A stretch of 64,000 nucleotides of DNA, taken from contig JXTC01000247.1 in the NCBI GenBank assembly GCA_002914845.1, positions 301,248-365,247 on the forward strand, read 5' to 3'. The position numbers were made by a program, and so were the translations under genes. Positions within the stretch are counted from its first letter, which is position 1. Every line of letters starts with the position of its first letter. The notes beneath the pieces are model-generated. The model saw nothing but the letters and a program-made list of their open reading frames with translations. It was not told where the DNA came from and did no database searches. Shown here one piece after another: positions 57,776 through 64,000 of the stretch. Origin of the DNA: Trema orientale. Taxonomy: Eukaryota > Streptophyta > Magnoliopsida > Rosales > Cannabaceae.

Positions 57776-59019
57776 TAAATTCACAAGAAATGGATAAATT
57801 TAAGAGATCTAATTTTTAAAAGTTTAATGGGAGCATAATTAAGAAGTGGATTTGTAACTTTTTTTTTTTGAACTATGTATTATTTTATATATCTACTTGA
57901 TCAGAACTTGGATTATTTGATGTGCTAATTCTCATCAATACTTATTTGACTTAAGCGTATTTGAAATGAGAAAATACATGCATATTAATATTATCCATTT
58001 TATCTTTAATATATTTAGAAAAGTTACTGAAAATCTTACTAATCTTTATCTATTCTTTATGCTATTGTCAAAAATTTGTTTACGAAATTTAAATTAAATG
58101 ATAAGTAATAAATTTAATTGAATTACTTTCATATCAAATATTTTTTAAACAAATATTTTGTAAAAATATTTATATTCTTAATGTATGTAAAAAAAAAAGA
58201 AAAAAAATATATCAACATATTTATTTAAAAGGCTCTTCGCAAAATACGCATATTTGTACAAGATGTCTATTTTGGTTATTCTATATTTCTACAGCACTTC
58301 AGTGATACCGTTTATCAAACACTCTAACTAATATAGTTTTTCCCAGTCTCAGCACTTTTCGATTATATTTTATCAAATACTTAGTTATTTTACACTATAG
58401 TGGATAATCTCCTCAGTACAGTTAAAAGTATTTCTTTTAAAATCTACAACTCTACCAAGCTGGCTCGAACCTAAATTAGGCTTTATGGCTCCATTTTATA
58501 GCCTTTGCGCAAGATTTTGCTAAGGCCTTGCATTTGTGAGTAGGAAAAATGGAGTATCTCGATGACTGAAGGAGAAAAAATGAGAGGAAAAAAAAGGATT
58601 TTCTCTTTTTTTTTTTTCTTCCTTTTTTTTTTTTTGTTTGAGGCTTTTTTCAAGCTTTGTTCCTATGTATTGTTGTGTATGAAATGCTTTACATAATCAA
58701 ATTGTCAATTACCACCTATTTTCGTCAAACAGCATACGAAGTTTCCCTATCGATAGAGGCACAACTGGTGCCCCTACATTATAGTTCCTTATACTAGTAT
58801 TACAAAAACAAAATTCGTAATAAACAAAAGGCACTAATATGATTATGAGAGAAACAACGATAAATTTTTCTGAAAATGGGCACAATTATTAAGCATGAAA
58901 TCATAAAATATTTCTTAAAAAGAGAAGAAAAATAACACCATGCACGAAAATAACATAATATATATGAAAGCAATTTGGCTTGGGAAAAGCGTAATTTCTT
59001 AAATGGACATGATTACACA
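57776..59019. other. AT-rich intergenic region
   Basis: Poly-A/T runs at 57860, 58190-58206 and 58600-58635. No gene and no bordered repeat seen. The right terminus of the PIF element may lie here but was not identified. Confidence 0.4.
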
Positions 59020-61254
59020 TGTCACGCCCCACTCATGTGGACGTGCGTCGTATGCCCATAAAGCAAAGCTCCATAGGCATACAAGGCATCTTTCTATAAA
59101 CCAATATAATTAAGAATATTTAGTCTTCAATAAACACCAATGTATAATATAAAATCCAACAACTCTTATAAAGTCTCCAAATATTCAAAATAAACACTAT
59201 ATAGTAGAAATTATAATCTAATAAATTCAAGATGATCAACCTTCTAAGATTTTATATTTTCTCAATTAAGATGAAGAAATTCCTCTCTTTGAACCATGCT
59301 CGTCAATTACTACTAAATAAGTTCTCCCTTAGTTATACCTATTAGCTAACAATCTTTAAAACCTGAGAGGAAAAAATAAAAGGGTGAGCTAGAAGCCCAG
59401 TAAATAACCAGTAACCTTATCTAACTGGATCAAGCATATATAAACCAAAATCATTAACAAATATTTTTCAGAACAAATTTGGTTTCCAAAATCAATACTT
59501 TTGAAAATATTCAAATCAAGTCGTTTAGTAAACAATTTAACAAAAAGAAGTAATAAATTTCCAAATCTGTTTTTTCGAATCCCTTTTAGTCAATAATAAT
59601 TTCAATTATACTTCTCCCCAGTTTTTGACAACTATGGCCACATGTTACCCTTGTGACTAGGTCCAAATCTGCCGCAAATAACCCTTGTAGCCGAGTCTGA
59701 ATCTGCCACAAATAACCCTTATAGCCAGGTCCGAATCTACTACAGATAACCTCTGTAGCTGGGTACGAATCACGAATCTACTACATTTAACCCTGCAGCT
59801 AGGTCAGTACTGTCCACATATAACCCCTGTGGATTGGGTCCACATGCATAGTCACTAAAGAGAGTTTCAAAATACTTATTTACAATAACGAATTATCAAC
59901 AATTTCACTTTTATCTCATTATAACATTGTAATCATTCCAAAATAATTTTCTTGTAACTATGTTCAATAGTAATTCATATACTTGATCCATAATTTAGTA
60001 TAAAACATAGAATCATACTATTTTTCACAAAAATTACGTTATTTCAGTAAAACGGATTTCTTTCAATAAATAATCTTATTATCAAAATATATTTTTACTT
60101 GAAATCATATTTTATAGAAAATACCTTGTAAACATGATTCTATTAGAAATAATAAAATAATAAAATAGTTAGCTTTTGGATGATGAAAACTACTAGAAAA
60201 GATCAAAGGTTACTTACCTCATTCGTTTTGTCTATTTAACTAAAATAATCAACATAACCTTTTAAACACCTATTATCACACAAATTATATACAAGGATCA
60301 CAACAATAAAATCATATTCTAACTACATCAAAAATATTGACTACTTACTGCTCATGCATCTTCTATAATCAACTTCATAGCTATTTCCAATAATATCAAT
60401 TTCTTACGATTCATAGTAATTCTAACATCTCTCTAAAAATTACCAAACTTAGGGGACTCGTTCTATAAGTCATGGGGTCTTAAAAGTATCAAGAATTTAG
60501 CTATAGGATTCATAGGTAAGCCCCGTGCAGCCGGACGAGTCACAGCCACGTTTTGCTAAAAGTACTCAAAATTTCAGATTTTTCCAGATTCGTAGTAAAT
60601 TAGCTATGACTCTCTTATAAGTCTGTTTTTGACAAATTATATACTTTTGAAAAGCTAATTCGATAAGCTTTCTAACCATATCAATATAACCCTATCAGAT
60701 CAGTAAAAATCCCTAAAAAACCAGTCAGAATCTCTATTACGTTTTTACATCCTAGCCCAAAATTCAAAAATTCATAACTTTTAATCCACACGATCAATTC
60801 ACATAAAATTTGTCTTGTTTGAATCCTAATATCAATAAACTTCATCCTCTATCAGATTTATCCCCATATTTTGTAAATAATTTATGAGCAATTCAAAACT
60901 CTAACCTTAAATATTCAATCTCAGTCCCAAAATCAAATTAAAATATAAAATTTAATCAATTAAGAGCTACCTTAGGAGTGAGTCTCAATAATTCATGACA
61001 ATGGTATCTTCATCTTTTTCTTTTTTTTAAACGTCTATAGCCTTCTCTCTCTCTTTCTCTCTACAGAGCGTACTTATAAACTGAGCAGATTATTAGTCTT
61101 AGAGTTTCTTAAATGGTCCCTAATAAAATTACCAATGTGTCCCCAAATAATATCTATTAATCAAGGACTCTTTTGTTTTTTCTTTTATCTTTATATTATT
61201 TACTTAATACAAATAAATCTCCTTTCTTTTTTTTTAATGTACGGGGTCATCACA
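59020..61254. mobile_element. Solo LTR, gypsy type, TSD ACACA
   Basis: The segment begins TGTCACGCCCCACTCATGTG and ends ACGGGGTCATCACA. ACACA flanks it at 59015-59019 and 61255-61259. It is about 2.24 kb. The AGCCCAGTAAATAACCAGTA stretch recalls the CCCAGTA landmark of the Tekay-like LTRs, but the rest differs. A degenerate ~33-bp tandem repeat (AATAACCCTTGTAGCCGAGT units) runs from about 59635 to 59835. No internal coding region. Orientation not determined. Confidence 0.85.
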
Positions 61255-62074
61255 ACACAGGATATGATTGCGTAGGAGATAGTAAAAACTGAAAAAAGTA
61301 TAATTAGATATGAAAATAACACAACATCCGAACTTTGTACGAAGAATTAATTGTCATGAACAACAAAATCTTATATACTGAAAATGCTATGAGACAGAAG
61401 AAAGAACATCATATAGTATGAGATAGAATTTAAAGAACATCATATGGTATGAGAAAGAATTTTATGATTTTTTTTTTCCGGTTGTATTAACAAAACGATT
61501 ACGATATTCTGACAAGAGAAAAATGTGATCAAAAGTCGCGGAATTTTCATGGCATTCTCATCCAACCAAGTTTGGAAAAATGTTGTGGAAATGCTTCTAG
61601 GACATTTAAATCATGTGAAATAAAGTTTTTGTCGGAGATATGGTTGCTGATATATTTAGAGCTCAGAATGTGGGGTTGCAGTTTTGATAAAAGAGTACTG
61701 TACTTAATAAGTTATTCCCCAGGAAAATAGCACATAATACTTAATTACGTTCCAGCTTTTTCGTGTTTGAACAAGTTTTTCCAGGTTAGGAAAGTAGAAA
61801 CTAATTCTTAAATTAGTACATAGAAAGATACATCGATCGGAATAAAAGAGAGGGCTACGTTTCCCTCTCTTTTCAAGAATTAAGATGAGCTAAAAGGTGC
61901 CTAATGCCTATCGATATATAATGTATTGACTATATATCATACATAATGTTTTTTGCAGTACATGATTTCAGCTTTGTATGTTTGTTTGCTTCAAGAGGTA
62001 TTTATCAATTTGTGTTTGAATTAAGATTGGGTGTCAAACGTAAAACTCTCTTGAAATAGAATCAAACTTCACCC
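61255..62074. other. Intergenic, 3' of polygalacturonase 3
   Basis: No gene seen. The last part (from about 62055, GAATCAAACTTCACC) is homologous to the sequence at 11537 near polygalacturonase 2 and marks the shared 3' flank of the duplicated genes. Confidence 0.5.
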
Positions 62075-62092
62075 AAAAAGACAACTGTACTT

Positions 62093-62306
62093 TTTTTTTT
62101 TTTTTTTTAAAAAAGTGGGGCTTAACTAATGACCTCCACTTATTACAAATTAAAGAAAAATACCTAATACTACCCAATCCCCACCCCATCCTATTAGGGA
62201 TAATTAGCTTTCACGCCTACTCCGGTGTGACTCGAACCTAGGACTGAGATCCTAGGTAGTGAATGCTCTTACCACTTGAGCTAACCCACTTCGTCAAAAA
62301 AAAAAA
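62093..62306 (-). mobile_element. tRNA-derived SINE, TSD AAAAAGACAACTGTACTT
   Basis: The minus strand reads GGGTTAGCTCAAGTGGTAAG (A box), then TAGGTTCGAGTCACACCGG (B box), then TTAATTTGTAATAAGTGG, and ends in a poly(A) tract, which appears as poly(T) at 62091-62109 on the plus strand. An 18-base duplication, AAAAAGACAACTGTACTT, flanks it at 62075-62092 and 62307-62324. Its 3' half matches the SINE at 19.3 kb, so the two belong to one family. Sequence near the tRNA-like head is well preserved. Confidence 0.85.
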
Positions 62307-62636
62307 AAAAAGACAACTGTACTTATATTCATATAATAAATCTATATTTATAACTTGCAGAACGTATACACGGAAATTATAAACGAAAGTTGAGACCCTT
62401 TTTATTACTTCATAATATTAAGGCTCTGGCATTAATTTTTATTTCTATAATGATTCAAATTTGCAGCCGCTGTACAAAGTCACCAGATCCCTCAATGATC
62501 ACCAAACCATACATCTCTTGATCATATATGGCGACTGTAGAAGATCTAATAAAAGAGAACCAAGAAAAAACAAAAGAAATGAACCAAAAATCTTTGATTG
62601 GCATGAAAATTAGTGTGATCACAAAAGCCAGTATAT

Positions 62637-64000
62637 TTAATGGGCGCAAGCCGCTGGGTTCATGTAGCCAGAGACCTTGGGCTTGACATTCTTGCAAATG
62701 GACTGAATTGGTCCTTCCTTTCCATTGTATTTGATATCAATGCCCCCAACTTCCACGTTTTGGCACGGATATCCCCCGCTGCAAACAAGCTTCACCGCAA
62801 GAGGTGTAGAAGAAGTTCCCTTAATGTTCTTGAAGCTCACTTTGCTAAGCTTCACTCTTGATGGATTCTAGTACATAATAAATATAAAATAAAATTAATG
62901 TAACCATTAATTAATAGTGTGATAATTCTTCATAATATTAATAATGTTAATTAGCATTGACATATCAATATATATATTCATACCTGTAATTTGCATTGGT
63001 TCCATGGGCAGTACTCTTGGTCGATCAGGACAGGGTTTCCAACGTTGTCCATGATGAGGTTCTCAAAGTGCAAGTCCGAGGCAACACCCTCATGAGAATC
63101 TGGCCACGTCTTGATCCTGACTCCGTTCTGGGTGTTCTTGAAGGTGCAGTCCCTCACGGTGACGCCTTCCACGGGAGCTTCGTTGGTGTACTTTCCGAGA
63201 CTTCCGACGCTGATTCCATGCCCTGGTCCGCACGTGACCTTGGTGATGGTCAGCTTCTTGGTTCCGTCCCCAATGGAGATGCAATCATCGCCGGTTTGAA
63301 TTGTCGAATCGGCGATGGTGACGTTTGTCGAACGGCCAATGTGGATTCCATCGGTGTTGGCGCTGTCTTCGGGTGCGATTACCTTGACATTTTTGAAGGA
63401 TAAGTTCTCTCCCCCCAAAACCAGAATGTGGAACTGTTTGCTGTCTAGGGAAGTTATGCCCTTGACCGCCGAGTTCGTCACAAAGTTGAATCTAATATTC
63501 TGTTTGTTAAAATTCCGGGGAAAAAAGAAAAAAGAAAAAGAAAAAGATTGAGCTTGTTAGTAGTTTTGACATTATACATATTTGGAACTATTAAATAACA
63601 AGACTGGGAAAATAATATTTGGTAGTTGAAAAAATTGTAAGAAAATTTATATCTAATTAAGGGATTTGGGATCAAATCGCATCCTCGCCAATGATTGGGC
63701 ACCAATTGCATTTCACATACATTTTGACATTTCAACAAACATAAAGCACTGACGAACTATGAGCTTACAATGGGGAGTTTGCTGCAATAGTTGAGCCTGG
63801 TGCAATGCTTTCCATAACTAGCCTTGCCTTGGCCGTCGAAAGTTCCTCCGCCGTACAAGGATAGCTTGTTGATGCTCTGAAAAGTTATCCATCCATCGCC
63901 ATCCTTAAACCCGCTTGGGTTCGAAGGTGCCTGCAGTATGCCGTCAAGCTGAAACTCTATAGGAGATTTGCAAGGTCCCAAAAAGTTTCCTCGGCTTAAT
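62637..64000 (-). CDS. Polygalacturonase 3 (GH28), cut by the window edge
   Basis: Third exopolygalacturonase of the cluster. Visible exons on the minus strand are 64000-63769 (exon 2, truncated), 63499-62984 and 62867-62637. Compared with polygalacturonase 2, exon 1 and the first 77 bases of exon 2 lie outside the window. NTDG, GDD, GHG and RIK are intact, and the stop is the TAA at 62637-62639. By eye, every base from the stop to 64000 equals 14416-15779, introns included, while the sequence downstream of the stop is only moderately similar. Function as for polygalacturonase 2. An assembly copy is the main alternative to a real near-identical gene. Confidence 0.92.

Noticed and set aside
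62206..62296. Possible tRNA gene from the GGTTAGCTCAAGTGG and GGTTCGAGTC boxes
   Set aside because: The spacing and surrounding sequence do not fold as a tRNA. The poly(A) and 18-bp flanking duplication identify a SINE.
62637..64000. Treating polygalacturonase 3 as a pure assembly duplicate of polygalacturonase 2
   Set aside because: Its 3' flank is homologous but clearly diverged and carries a SINE, so a separate locus exists. Artefactual identity inside the gene remains possible and is noted in the findings.

Overview
The window is plant nuclear DNA. It has large introns with GT-AG borders, an AT-rich background, plant-type LTR retrotransposons, CACTA, hAT, PIF/Harbinger and MITE elements, tRNA-derived SINEs, and a threonyl-tRNA synthetase with an organelle-type N-terminal extension. 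A eudicot, probably a rosid tree or shrub, fits best, but the species cannot be named from the sequence alone.

Only a few stretches look like working host genes, all on the minus strand. Two complete GH28 polygalacturonase genes (3675-5274 and 14416-16153) and a third cut by the right edge (62637-64000) belong to the pollen-type exopolygalacturonase group. Two decayed polygalacturonase scraps (16429-16522, 19643-19750) show that this is an old tandem cluster. The second and third genes read as identical across exons and introns, although their 3' flanks have diverged. The fourth host gene, 21064-24869, is an eight-exon organellar threonyl-tRNA synthetase with every editing and zinc ligand in place and one GC-AG intron.

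Most of the rest is transposon. From left to right: the 3' part of a CACTA-like element with a Ulp1-like protease domain (1-2853); an RNase H-like coding fragment split by a solo LTR (8257-10330, target duplication CTAAC); a nest of (TA)n-flanked MITEs and a copia fragment (11611-14120); a solo LTR (16873-19026, CATAT); a SINE; two GC-rich hAT-like elements, one carrying a Mutator-like MITE (25170-26168, 26653-26896); a complete but decayed Tekay-type Ty3/gypsy chromovirus (28794-38241, CTAAC); an older relative of it (38242-40631); a 242-base assembly gap; a second copy of the first CACTA-like element (40874-42181); a complete CACTA element with CTA target duplication (43049-48112); a PIF/Harbinger element whose transposase is split by a MITE, an array of AT-rich repeats of about 135 bp and another hAT (49.8-57.8 kb); a third solo LTR (59020-61254, ACACA); and a second SINE.

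I found no new multi-gene system. The most informative signals are evolutionary: a probable gene-conversion tract between polygalacturonases, microsatellite-targeting MITEs with a paralogous empty site, a retrotransposon whose stops fit C-to-T decay at CHG sites, a 27-bp tract shared between a SINE insertion and a synthetase intron, and a 508-bp duplication around a single N that is almost certainly an assembly error. Splice sites, exon ends and element borders were read by eye.
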